Source: Coix lacryma-jobi var. lacryma-jobi (lineage: Eukaryota; Streptophyta; Magnoliopsida; Poales; Poaceae). From it: DNA of 64,000 nucleotides. Of this stretch, positions 33,011 to 45,437 are shown piece after piece; the first letter of the stretch is position 1; the number at the start of each line of letters is the position of its first letter. Below the pieces are notes generated by a model that saw only the letters and a program-made list of their open reading frames with translations, was not told where the DNA came from and made no database searches. The translations under genes and the position numbers were made by a program. The stretch spans positions 124,001-188,000 of the forward strand of contig VDCT01000090.1 of NCBI GenBank assembly GCA_009763385.1, given 5' to 3'.

Positions 33011-35935
33011 TGAAGGGTCGAGATGGCAGACTAGAGGGGGGGGGGGTGAATAGTCCTTTCTAAAACTTAAACTTAATCGGAGCGGCTAACCGAAACAAAT
33101 GCGGAATTAAAACTATCGGTCTAGCCAAGACTACACGCCTCTACTTATACTCTATGACACCTTATAAAAAATCCTAAACAATGCAAATAAGGTGTCGGGC
33201 TAGCTAGAGCTCACCTAAATAATTCTAGCTTGCAAGGTTACACAAACCTAAGCAACTAGTACTCAATCAACCGGGGAGCTCCTACACATGCCACTAAGCA
33301 AAAGCACAAAGCCTAAGCTCACTAGCAATGCTCAATAACAAGGCTACACAAGCCAAATTAGAGAGCTCAACTTAGCTACACAAACTAAGCAATATGACTA
33401 GCAAGACTACAAGTCAACTAGTCACTCATGGGATCAACTTCTATGCTACACAAGCAAGGAAGGTAACTAGCAAGCTACACAAGCTAACTAATCATAAGAG
33501 CAACTACACTAGCACATGTATATGAACAAGTAAATACAAGCTAGTGAAAGGAGTTTGCAAACCACCGAGAAGATGAACACAAAGTTGACATGGTGATTTT
33601 TCTCCTGAGGTTCACTTGGTTGCCACCAAGCTAGTCCCTGTTGTGTCGACCACACACTTTGGTAGTTCGGCGGCTAATAGGCACCACACCTAGCTCGACA
33701 CTCGAGCGCCGCAAGAACTCACCCACAAGTGAGGGTAACTCAATGACACGCTCTACTAGAGTTGCTCTTCGCGATCCCCGCGGGGCGAGCACAATGCCCC
33801 TCACAATCCTTCTCCGGAGCCACGCACAATCTTCACGCGGGCTTCACGACGGAGACTCGATCACCAAGCCGTCTAGGAGGTGGCAACCTCCAAGAGTAAC
33901 AAGCACCACCGGCTTGCAACACGAACACCTAGTGCCACTCGATGCAATCTCTCAAAGCAACGCACTAGAATCGCTCACTCGCAATAGATTCGCACACTAG
34001 CAAGCACAAGCGAGTTAGAGGGCTCCCAGGCACATCCACACAAGCCACCAAGGCTTTGGAGTGCTCCAGCAGCCGGCCCAAAACCGGCCTCCACTCCTAT
34101 TTATAGAGGGGAGCGACCAACTAGCCGTTTCCCCTTTCCTGCGCCTCGGTCGGTAGTACCGACAGCCTTTCTTATAGCCGTTACACGGAGCGCGTTGACC
34201 AAAACGAACAACCGACTCCTGGTCGGTACCACCGCGGGCGGTAGTACCGAGGTTATGGCGGTACTACCGCTAGGCCATTTTTGGCTCGAACAGAGAGCAT
34301 CTCACAAAGGGACTCGGTCCCTCGGAAACTACCACCCAAAGGTCGGTACCTCCGAGGTCGGTGGTACCGAGGTTATGGCGGTACCACCGCCAGGCCATTT
34401 TCAACTCAACACAGAGAGCTCCGCAAACTTGGTTACTACCGGCCATAGGTCGGTACCACCGCGGGCGGTAGTACCGAGGTTATGGCGGTACTACCGCCAG
34501 GCCAAACCAAGCCACATCCAGAGAGGCTGCAAACAACCCTCTTGGGTCGGTACTACCGACCACCAGGGTCGGTACCACCGACCACACCAGCCTGCACTCC
34601 CCGCGCTAGAAAGGCCATAACTCTTCACTCCAAACTTCGATTTCGATGATCTTGGACATTTTGGAAAGCTTATTTAGAGGGCTACACATCCCACATGAAA
34701 ACAAGATCCAAATCTCAAAGGATTAGAATAGAATTCCAATCCAAGATCCATCGCTTCTCTTTTTCAACCAAAGCTTTCTCCGAAACTTCTCCGAGTTGAT
34801 CCAAATCAACTCCAACACCTTCTCCTTTGCAAAAGTGCCAACACCACCAAGTGTACACCAACATGTGCATGTGTGTTAGAATTTTCACAAACATTTTTCA
34901 AAGGATTTTCACTTGCTCTCACCACGCCACTCGATCCTAACAACATCGCAAAGTTAGATCGCTCAAGTGGCACTAGATGACCGATATGCAAACAAGTTTG
35001 CTCCTCTTGATAGTACGGCCATCTAACCTAAACCCGGTCATAAACTTCTCTACACACCTATGACCGGTGAAATAAAATGCCCTACAATTATACCTTTGCC
35101 TTGCGCATTCCATTCCATCTCCTTCGGTGTTGATGCAACACATGCACCAACCTATCATCAAATGATACGATCCACTTCATATCATCACATGGCCTCCATG
35201 GTTCATCGATCTTGACCTCACTTGCTCTTCACCATTGCTTCGGTTCTTCGGCGCCAAGTCTTTGCTCAAGCCTCCCGACACTCGGTACCAACGGCTTCAA
35301 AGCCTCCAACTTGCCCTTCACCTTCGCAACCGGTTCGTCAAGCCAAGTCTTGCCTTGATCTTCACCATCTTAGCCACATGACCACATGTCATGTCACATA
35401 TGCAATGAGCTCCTTCTTCACATGTGTGAGCCTTGCAATATCTTCCAAGCCATTTCTCCTCTATGGCATATGTTGCTCACACATGATCACCTATGGACTA
35501 ATCACCTGTGTAATTCACTTCAAACACCATTAGTCCACCTAAAGTTGTCACTCAATTACCAAAACCAAACTAGGACCTTTCAATCTCCCCCTTTTTGGTA
35601 ATTGATGACAACTCTACAAAGATATGGAAATTAAGCTCTTTGGATTCTATGTTACTTATCCAACATTAAGAACATATGAGAGAATTTGGATAAGCACCAT
35701 ACAACCCGACTTGGTAGTGTTAACTCCCCCTACATGTGTGCTCAAATGGTTTGGTTTCAAGTTTGCACACATGCATAAATATGAAATTTGTGGGAGTGTT
35801 AGCACTACTAAGTGATGCTAAGGTATACATGATGAAATTTTACCTTTGAAGCGTGCATACCACATTTTGATTCATCCTTAGCATCGACCTTGCTAGAAAC
35901 AAGTGAAACTAGATACCACGTGAGATCAACATTAT
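33011..35935 (-). mobile_element. Sirevirus 3' end: full LTR plus ~350 bp of internal DNA
   Basis: LTR 33011-35582 (2,572 bp) has inverted termini TGAAGGGTCG and GGACCTTTCA. The polypurine tract (ATCTCCCCCTTTTTGG in plus orientation, 35583-35598) follows, with a second CTCCCCCT run at about 35724. The internal part stops abruptly at about 35935, where Tat-element sequence begins. The LTR cuts Athila gag at its left. A minus-strand TATA-like box lies at about 34098-34107, with a GGTCGGTACTACCGACC motif cluster upstream (34146-34580). No coding region remains. Confidence 0.78.
34146..34580. promoter_or_regulatory. Dyad motif cluster (GTCGGTA-N-TACCGAC) in the third Sirevirus U3
   Basis: About ten copies of GGTCGGTACCACCG, GGTAGTACCGAGG and relatives, several nearly palindromic, begin about 45 bp upstream of the TATA-like box. 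The motif differs from the other two Sirevirus LTRs but occupies the same place. Confidence 0.75.
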
Positions 35936-38229
35936 AATCAAGGTTCCGATGATGATGAAAAGGAAGTTGAGAAAGAAGAGGAAAAGGAGGGGAGCATTGA
36001 AGAGGACTCATCCGACGGGGATAGTGATACCTCTAATGGCGAAGGTAACTCCGATGAAGATGTGTCCATTGAGGACGATCGAGGAAAAGGGATAGTCTCG
36101 TTTAGTGCTGGTGCTGCTGCTGCTCGAAGCATTGCTGATATTTTACGGGACTTCGAGCCCGAGAGTTCGGAGCGGAGGGCAGTGCCCGAGTACGGGGGAT
36201 CTCATATTTGGGTTGATGGTGTCGAGGTGGTCGGTGGACTTGAATCTGATAAAATTCCGGGCAAAAGGCCTTATGGCGAAGCGAGCCGGGATGCTCTGCC
36301 GTATTATGCTAGCAAGCTTGGTGTTACTGATCCGGCCACAGAGCTTTTCACTAGTCCGGACCTTCGAGAGTGTCATTTGCAATGCGCTCCAGAGGAAAGG
36401 CGTTTCTTGGGTCAAGTATTCAGCAGGGTTTGTGTGCCGGAGGCGGAGCTTCGATTGACAAACCAGCCGTTGGGTGAGCTTCAGGACGACATAGATGTGA
36501 AGCTGGCTGAGTTGATGCTTCTTAGCCATTCTGCGCGTCGAAGGGCAGGCTACAACCATGATTATATGAGCACGCAGTTGGTGACGGTGGAGAAAGAAAA
36601 TAAAGATCTCCGGCAAAGCTTGGAAAGTAAAGAAATTGTGCTAAAAAGTGCTTTGGAAAAGGTTAAAAAGTCTCGAGAGGAGGCGCAGGAGGCTGCGAAC
36701 AGCAACGCGGAGCTTTTGGCGGCATGCCGCCCGAAAGACAAGGACTTGTTGACAGCGAATACTCGCATAAATGAGCTGTCGACGGAGCTAGCTTGGCAGA
36801 TGAAGGCTTGGCAGGGGGGTATGGCGAAAATTAAAACCAAGCTTGATAACTGTTTGATCGAGGCCGGAGGTTCTGTTGGGGAACCGCTGCCTGCATCTAA
36901 TGCGGAGGCCTTCGAAGGTTGGCTGAGTAACGAGCTTGATGTCTTTAGCTCGTTGGTTGGTAACGCGACCGACTTTGGTGGCTATGCCGGAGCTTTGGCG
37001 ATGGCGAGTACACTTCGTCAAGCGGATTGCGAGCACCTTCGCAAGATGAAAAGGCCAAACCATGCCTTTCCGACAGTTGACGAGGTGCGCCGAATGAAAG
37101 TTGATGACGCCGAGGTTCGGAATTGTGCGATGCGGTTGCTTCGCAATTTTTGGATTGCTGGTGGCGGCCGAGCTCTTGCTTTTGAAGAAGCTGCTGAGGC
37201 AACTCGTCAGGTTTGTGGTATTTGGAGAGAAATTGGCTTTTAGGTTTGTTTCAGCGATGATGGAGTTAGTGTTAATTTTTTATTTTTGTTTTTTATTTTG
37301 CTTGCAGGCTCGGAGAGAGGCGATGCCTTCGCCGCCTGTGGTTGTTGATGCTGGTGATAGTTCCGAAGTTGTTCCCGCGCCCAGCTCTGCGGAGGTTCCA
37401 GCCGTCGAGGTTGAAACCTTGGCTGAGGACGCTCTGGTGACTGGAGAAGTTAACATCGAAGAGGAGGCAATGGAGGAGGCTCCTGTTGAGGGCTCAGGTG
37501 TTGCCGCTGGCGGAGGTCTAGATGTTGTAGCCAACGAAGTTGTGGCGGATGAGCATGGGGAAGCCGGGCAGGTGTGAAAATTTGGGATTGCTCGGGCGAG
37601 AGAGTTATTTGTAAAAAGTATGGTAGTTGTAAAAACTTGTTGACCCTGAGACACTTTCCTATTTTGTGAAAATGCAGGTTCATGATGGAACCGTGCTAGA
37701 AGTGTTCGATGTGACACCACTGACGCTTAATTATCAAGATACTTTTATAACTGGTGAATCGTGGGCTCGGGCTAGGCTAAAACATCCTTCGCTGACTTTT
37801 GAGCGCTTTTGGTAGTCGAAAGTGCGAAGGTACGATTTGAAGAATAGCAGGTCGAGTCGTTTTTGGCGCGAAGCAGACTATACTGATCGACAGGCCACCC
37901 GCTATTTGTTTGGTTCTACTTCGTCCTCGCAAGCTGGCATTGATGACGATATTGATGAGAATACAGCTTTGGATTACTTGTTTGGGCGAAGCAAACTAGA
38001 TCTAGGTTCGGATGGGTCACTTGTGGTTCCAAAGGAGGAACCTTCGGAAGTTAGTGATGTAGGCCGTAGATATATGTATAGGGCGAGGGTTTTGCTCGGG
38101 GAGCTGCCGATTGTCCCTGCAGCTCCTTTGTTGTGGGGACCCATAGTTTCGGTGGAGACAGGGTTAGAGGAGGGTGACGAAGGTTATGCAGATTTAATGT
38201 TAATTGAAGCAGGTGATGGTTCCTTGTAA
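35936..38229 (+). pseudogene. Antisense extra gene of the Tat element, three exons, coiled coil
   Basis: Exon 1 is open from the junction at 35936 (no start codon left) to 37210; intron 37211-37307 (CAG then GTTTGT ... TTGCAG); exon 2 37308-37571; intron 37572-37677 (CAG then GTGTGA ... ATGCAG); exon 3 37678-38229, ending TAA. All junctions are in phase 0 and the frames join. The N-terminal part is very acidic; the middle (about 36560-36860) is a heptad-like, Glu/Lys-rich coiled coil (VEKENKDLRQSLESKE); exon 2 is Val/Glu/Ala-rich. An in-frame TAG at 37813 interrupts exon 3. Antisense extra ORFs between pol and the 3' LTR are established for Tat elements; their function is unknown. It resembles proteins labelled putative gypsy-type transposon in grasses, by general memory only. 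Confidence 0.72.
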
Positions 38230-38401
38230 TTTTATAACTTTTACCGATTGTTTGTCATTGTGAGGTTGTTTTGTAAATGAATGGAAACACTATATGTCTG
38301 TTTTTGTATGAATACAAATTTTTGGAGGTTGGGCATTTGACCCTCGGTTAATGCTGGCTAGGCCTGTTTTGGTTTTGCGCTGTTGGATTTGTATGAAGTT
38401 T

Positions 38402-41400
38402 GGAAAAAACAGCGACGTACCGATGTTTAAGACGTTTAGTAAAAACAGCGACGCCCCCTTTCTTTTTGGCGAGGCTCGCTTTTTGTTTATACAGAGATGT
38501 TTAGTAAAAACATCGACACCCCCTTTCTTTTTGGCGAGGCTCGCTTTTCGTTTATACAGAGATGTTTAGTAAAAACAGCAACGCCCCTTTCTTTTTGGCG
38601 AGTCTCGCTTTTCGTTTATACAGAGATGTTTAGTAAAAACAGCGACGCCCCCTTTCTTTTTGGTGAGGCTCGCTTTCGTTTAAACAGAGAATGTTTAGTA
38701 AAAACAGCGACGCCCCCTTTCTTTTTGGCGAGGCTCGCTTTTCGTTTATACAGAGATGTTTAGTAAAAACAGTGACGCCCCCTTTCTTTTTGGCGATGCT
38801 AGCTTTCGTTTAAACAGAGAATGTTTAGAAGAAACAGCGACGCCCCCTTTCTTTTTGGCGAGGCTAGCTTTTGTTTAAACAGAGATGTTTAGTAAAAACA
38901 GCGACGCCCCCTTTCTTTTTCGCGAGGCTCGCTTTTTGTTTATACAGAGATGTTTAGTAAAAACAGCGACGCCCGCTTTCTTTTTGGCGAGGCTCGCTTT
39001 TCGTTTATACAGATATGTTTAGTAAAAACACCGACGCCCCCTTTCTTTTTGGCGAGGCTCGCTTTTCGTTTATACAGAGATGTTTAGTAAAAACAGCGAC
39101 GTCCCCTTTCTTTTTGGCGAGGCTCGCTTTTTGTTTATACAGAGATGTTTAGTAAAAATAGCGACGCCCCCTTTCTTTTTGGCGAGGCTCGCTTTTCGTT
39201 TATACAGAGATGTTTAGTAAAAACAGCGACGCCCCCTTTCTTTTTGGCGAGGCTCGCTTTTCGTTTATACAGAGATGTTTAATAAAAACAAGGACGCCCC
39301 CTTTCTTTTTGGCGAGGCTCGCTTTTGGTTTATACAGAGATGTTTAGTAAAAATAGCGACGCCCCCTTTCTTTTTGGCGAGGCTCGCTTTTCGTTTATAC
39401 AGAGATGTTTAGTAAAAACAGCGACGCCCCCTTTCTTTTTGGCGAGGCTCGCTTTTGGTTTATACAGAGATGTTTAGTAAAAACAGCGACGCCCCCTTTC
39501 TTTTTGGCGAGGCTCGCTTTTTGTTTATACAGAGATGTTTAGTAAAAACAGCGACGCCCCCTTTCTTTTTGGCGAGGCTCGCTTTTCGTTTATACAGAGA
39601 TGTTTAGTAAAAACAACGACGCCCCCTTTCTTTTTGGCGAGGCTCGCTTTTCGTTTATACAGAGATGTTTAGTAAAAATAGCGACGCCCCCTTTCTTTTT
39701 GGCGAGGCTCGCTTTTTATTTATACAGAGATGTTTAGTAAAAACAGCGACGCCCCCTTTCTTTTTGGCGAGGCTCGCTTTTCGTTTATACAGAGATGTTT
39801 AGTAAAAACAGCGACGCCCCCTTTCTTTTTGGCGAGGCTCGCTTTTCCTTTATACAGAGATGTTTAGTAAAAACAGCGACGCCCCCTTTCTTTTTGGCGA
39901 GGCTCGCTTTTTGTTTATACAGAGATGTTTAGTAAAAACAGCGACGCCCCCTTTCTTTTTGGCGAGGCTCGCTTTCGTTTAAACAGAGAATGTTTAGTAA
40001 AAACAGCGACGCCCCTTTCTTTTTGGCGAGGCTCGCTTTTCGTTTATACAGAGATGTTTAATAAAAACAACGATGCCCCCTTTCTTTTTGGCGAGGCTCA
40101 CTTTTTGTTTATACAGAGATGTTTAGTAAAAACAGCGACGCCCCGTTTCTTTTTGGCGAGGCTCGCTTTTCGTTTATACAGAGATGTTTAGTAAAAATAG
40201 CGACCCCCCTTTCTTTTTGGCGAGGCTCGCTTTTCGTTTATACAGAGATGTTTAGTAAAAACACCGACGCCCCCTTTCTTTTTGGCGAGGCTCGCTTTTC
40301 GTTTATACAGAGATGTTTAGTAAAAACAGCGACACCCCCTTTCTTTTTGGCGAGGCTCGCTTTTTGTTCATACAGAGATGTTTAGTAAAAACAGCGACGC
40401 CCTCTTTCTTTTTGGCGAGGCTCGCTTTTGTTTAAACAGAGAATGTTTAGTAAAAACAGCGACGCCCCCTTTCTTTTTGGCGAGGCTCGCTTTTCGTTTA
40501 TACAGATATGTTTAATAAAAACAAGGACGCCCCCTTTCTTTTTGGCGAGGCTCGCTTTTGGTTTATACAGAGATGTTTAGTAAAAATAGCGACGCCCCCT
40601 TTCTTTTTGGCGAGGCTCGCTTTTCGTTTATACAGAGATGTTTAGTAAAAACAGCGACGCCCCCTTTCTTTTTGGCGAGGCTCGCTTTTGGTTTATACAG
40701 AGATGTTTAGTAAAAACAGCGACGCCCCCTTTCTTTTTGGCGAGGCTCGCTTTTTGTTTATACAGAGATGTTTAGTAAAAACAGCGATGCCCCCTTTCTT
40801 TTTGGCGAGGCTCGCTTTTCGTTTATACAGAGATGTTTAGTAAAAACAGCGACGCCCCCTTTCTTTTTGGCGAGGCTCGCTTTTCCTTTATACAGAGATG
40901 TTTAGTAAAAACAGCGACGCCCCCTTTCTTTTTGGCGAGGCTCGCTTTTGGTTTATACAGAGATGTTTAGTAAAAACAGCGACGCCCCCTTTCTTTTTGG
41001 CGAGGCTCGCTTTCGTTTAAACAGAGAATGTTTAGTAAAAACAGCGACGCCCCTTTCTTTTTGGCGAGGCTCGCTTTTCGTTTATACAGAGATGTTTAAT
41101 AAAAACAACGATGCCCCCTTTCTTTTTGGCGAGGCTCACTTTTTGTTTATACAGAGATGTTTAGTAAAAACAGCGACGCCCCGTTTCTTTTTGGCGAGGC
41201 TCGCTTTTCGTTTATATAGAGATGTTTAGTAAAAATAGCGACCCCCTTTCTTTTTGGCGAGGCTCGCTTTTCCTTTATACAGAGATGTTTAGTAAAAACA
41301 GCGACGCCCCCTTTCTTTTTGGCGAGGCTCGCTTTTCGTTTATACAGAGATGTTTAGTAAAAACAGCGACGCCCCCTTTCTTTTTGGTGAGGCTCGCTTT

Positions 41401-44400
41401 CGTTTAAACAGAGAATGTTTAGTAAAAACAGCGACGCCCCCTTTCTTTTTGGCGAGGCTCGCTTTTCGTTTATACAGAGATGTTTAGTAAAAACAGTGAC
41501 GCCCCCTTTCTTTTTGGCGATGCTAGCTTTCGTTTAAACAGAGAATGTTTAGAAGAAACAGCGACGCCCCCTTTCTTTTTGGCGAGGCTAGCTTTTGTTT
41601 AAACAGAGATGTTTAGTAAAAACAGCGACGCCCCCTTTCTTTTTCGCGAGGCTCGCTTTTTGTTTATACAGAGATGTTTAGTAAAAACAGCGACGCCCGC
41701 TTTCTTTTTGGCGAGGCTCGCTTTTCGTTTATACAGATATGTTTAGTAAAAACACCGACGCCCCCTTTCTTTTTGGCGAGGCTCGCTTTTCGTTTATACA
41801 GAGATGTTTAGTAAAAACAGCGACGTCCCCTTTCTTTTTGGCGAGGCTCGCTTTTTGTTTATACAGAGATGTTTAGTAAAAATAGCGACGCCCCCTTTCT
41901 TTTTGGCGAGGCTCGCTTTTCGTTTATACAGAGATGTTTAGTAAAAACAGCGACGCCCCCTTTCTTTTTGGCGAGGCTCGCTTTTCGTTTATACAGAGAT
42001 GTTTAATAAAAACAAGGACGCCCCCTTTCTTTTTGGCGAGGCTCGCTTTTGGTTTATACAGAGATGTTTAGTAAAAATAGCGACGCCCCCTTTCTTTTTG
42101 GCGAGGCTCGCTTTTCGTTTATACAGAGATGTTTAGTAAAAACAGCGACGCCCCCTTTCTTTTTGGCGAGGCTCGCTTTTGGTTTATACAGAGATGTTTA
42201 GTAAAAACAGCGACGCCCCCTTTCTTTTTGGCGAGGCTCGCTTTTTGTTTATACAGAGATGTTTAGTAAAAACAGCGACGCCCCCTTTCTTTTTGGCGAG
42301 GCTCGCTTTTCGTTTATACAGAGATGTTTAGTAAAAACAACGACGCCCCCTTTCTTTTTGGCGAGGCTCGCTTTTCGTTTATACAGAGATGTTTAGTAAA
42401 AATAGCGACGCCCCCTTTCTTTTTGGCGAGGCTCGCTTTTTATTTATACAGAGATGTTTAGTAAAAACAGCGACGCCCCCTTTCTTTTTGGCGAGGCTCG
42501 CTTTTCGTTTATACAGAGATGTTTAGTAAAAACAGCGACGCCCCCTTTCTTTTTGGCGAGGCTCGCTTTTCCTTTATACAGAGATGTTTAGTAAAAACAG
42601 CGACGCCCCCTTTCTTTTTGGCGAGGCTCGCTTTTTGTTTATACAGAGATGTTTAGTAAAAACAGCGACGCCCCCTTTCTTTTTGGCGAGGCTCGCTTTC
42701 GTTTAAACAGAGAATGTTTAGTAAAAACAGCGACGCCCCTTTCTTTTTGGCGAGGCTCGCTTTTCGTTTATACAGAGATGTTTAATAAAAACAACGATGC
42801 CCCCTTTCTTTTTGGCGAGGCTCACTTTTTGTTTATACAGAGATGTTTAGTAAAAACAGCGACGCCCCGTTTCTTTTTGGCGAGGCTCGCTTTTCGTTTA
42901 TACAGAGATGTTTAGTAAAAATAGCGACCCCCCTTTCTTTTTGGCGAGGCTCGCTTTTCGTTTATACAGAGATGTTTAGTAAAAACACCGACGCCCCCTT
43001 TCTTTTTGGCGAGGCTCGCTTTTCGTTTATACAGAGATGTTTAGTAAAAACAGCGACACCCCCTTTCTTTTTGGCGAGGCTCGCTTTTTGTTCATACAGA
43101 GATGTTTAGTAAAAACAGCGACGCCCTCTTTCTTTTTGGCGAGGCTCGCTTTTGTTTAAACAGAGAATGTTTAGTAAAAACAGCGACGCCCCCTTTCTTT
43201 TTGGCGAGGCTCGCTTTTCGTTTATACAGATATGTTTAATAAAAACAAGGACGCCCCCTTTCTTTTTGGCGAGGCTCGCTTTTGGTTTATACAGAGATGT
43301 TTAGTAAAAATAGCGACGCCCCCTTTCTTTTTGGCGAGGCTCGCTTTTCGTTTATACAGAGATGTTTAGTAAAAACAGCGACGCCCCCTTTCTTTTTGGC
43401 GAGGCTCGCTTTTGGTTTATACAGAGATGTTTAGTAAAAACAGCGACGCCCCCTTTCTTTTTGGCGAGGCTCGCTTTTTGTTTATACAGAGATGTTTAGT
43501 AAAAACAGCGATGCCCCCTTTCTTTTTGGCGAGGCTCGCTTTTCGTTTATACAGAGATGTTTAGTAAAAACAGCGACGCCCCCTTTCTTTTTGGCGAGGC
43601 TCGCTTTTCCTTTATACAGAGATGTTTAGTAAAAACAGCGACGCCCCCTTTCTTTTTGGCGAGGCTCGCTTTTGGTTTATACAGAGATGTTTAGTAAAAA
43701 CAGCGACGCCCCCTTTCTTTTTGGCGAGGCTCGCTTTCGTTTAAACAGAGAATGTTTAGTAAAAACAGCGACGCCCCTTTCTTTTTGGCGAGGCTCGCTT
43801 TTCGTTTATACAGAGATGTTTAATAAAAACAACGATGCCCCCTTTCTTTTTGGCGAGGCTCACTTTTTGTTTATACAGAGATGTTTAGTAAAAACAGCGA
43901 CGCCCCGTTTCTTTTTGGCGAGGCTCGCTTTTCGTTTATATAGAGATGTTTAGTAAAAATAGCGACCCCCTTTCTTTTTGGCGAGGCTCGCTTTTCGTTT
44001 ATACAGAGATGTTTAGTAAAAACAGCGACGCCCCCTTTCTTTTTGGCGAGGCTCGCTTTTTGTTTATACAGAGATGTTTAGTAAAAACAGCGACGCCCCC
44101 TTTCTTTTTGGCGAGGCTCGCTTTCGTTTAAACAGAGAATGTTTAGTAAAAACAGCGACACCCCCTTTCTTTTTGGCGAGGCTCGCTTTTCGTTTATACA
44201 GAGATGTTTAGTAAAAACAACGACGCCCCCTTTCTTTTTGGCGAGGCTCGCTTTTTGTTTATACAGAGATGTTTAGTAAAAACAGCGACGCCCCCTTTCT
44301 TTTTGGCGAGGCTCGCTTTTCGTTTATACAGAGATGTTTAGTAAAAACACCGACGCCCCCTTTCTTTTTGGCGAGGCTCGCTTTTCGTTTATACAGAGAT

Positions 44401-44578
44401 GTTTAGTAAAAACAGCGACACCCCCTTTCTTTTTGGCGAGGCTCGCTTTTTGTTTATACAGAGATGTTTAGTAAAAACAGCGACGCCCCCTTTCTTTTTG
44501 GCGAGGCTCGCTTTCGTTTAAACAGAGAATGTTTAGTAAAAACAGCGACGCCCCCTTTCTTTTTACCGAGGCTTGTCT
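38402..44578. repeat. 65-bp satellite-like tandem array, about 95 copies
   Basis: The unit, with core AGTAAAAACAGCGACGCCCC, a CTTTCTTTTTGGCGAGGCTC block and GTTTATACAGAGATGTTT, recurs every 65 bp (64-66) for about 6.2 kb. It lies between the ends of the convergent pol and antisense genes. Each unit has an 11-bp dyad GCGAGGCTCGC. A variant with GTTTAAACAGAGAATG recurs at intervals. Because 65 is not a multiple of three, short ORFs of 60-93 codons appear by read-through; they are not genes. Confidence 0.96.
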
Positions 44579-45135
44579 TTCGTAGTGAAAAGTGGAGGTA
44601 GAGTTTTCCTTGCTTGTTCGACCTTTTGGTACTTCGCGCCTCCCCTTGTCTTAGGTGGAGGTGATGCTTGCGTTACGAGCCCTAGCGTGATTTGCGAGCT
44701 CCTGGCGTTTTTTGCGAGGGTGCTTGATTTTTTGTACTTCGTGCCTCCCCTTGTCTTAGGTGGAGGTTAAGTTTGCTTTGTGAGCCCCTGGCGTGTCTTG
44801 CGAGGGTGCTCGACTTTTTGTACTTCGCGCCTCCCCTTTCCTTGGTGGAGGTGAAGTTTGCTTTTTTGCGAGCCCCTGGCGTGTTTTGCGAGGGTGCTCG
44901 ACTTTTTTGTACTTCGTGCATCCCCTTGTCTTAGGTGGAGGTGAAGTTTGCTTTGTGAGCCCCTGGCGTGTCTTGCGAGGGTGCTCGACTTCTTGTACTT
45001 CGCGCCTCCCCTTTCTTTGGTGGAGGTGAAGTTTGCTTTTTTGCGAGCCCCTGGCGTGTTTTGCGAGGGTGCTCGACTTTTTTGTACTTCGCGCCTCCCC
45101 TTGTCTTAGGTGGAGGTGAAGTTTGCTTTATGCCA
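44579..45135. repeat. 86/89-bp alternating tandem array, about 6 copies
   Basis: GTACTTCG starts at 44629, 44734, 44820, 44909, 44995 and 45084, giving spacings of 105, 86, 89, 86 and 89. The unit contains GCGAGGGTGCTCGAC and CCTTGTCTTAGGTGGAG. Alternation means a ~175-bp dimer is the true repeat. Confidence 0.92.
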
Positions 45136-45437
45136 AGTTTGTTTCGAAAAAGTTTGTTTTTCGAGGCAATCTTCGGGGTGTATACATCGATTGTAGCACT
45201 CTTGGAGAAGAGCTGCTTTTTTGATGTTTTCTAGATTAAGTAAACAGATTGGAGTTTTGCTTTTTCCGGGGGTTCTAGCCTGTATTAAGGATTTGGATGC
45301 TGCCTCGTTAAAAAACCTTACGCCCCTTCGTAAGGAAAAAGAGTGCAGCTCCTTTTGTTTTTGTTACATGCATAGAAATGGAAGAAAACATGAATGAAAA
45401 AGCAAATTACATACTGCGAGGGCTCGCAAAGGCTCCG
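45136..45437. other. Non-coding spacer between array and pol end
   Basis: Contains CTGCCTCGTTAAAAAACCTT and a short hairpin CTTACGCCCCTTCGTAAG at about 45318-45335. No gene. Confidence 0.55.

Noticed and set aside
38402..44578. Repeats with near-constant spacing as a CRISPR array, or a repeated protein (ORFs of 60-93 codons)
   Set aside because: The units are contiguous with no unique spacers, the setting is a plant retrotransposon, and the ORFs arise from read-through of a 65-bp unit whose frame changes each copy.
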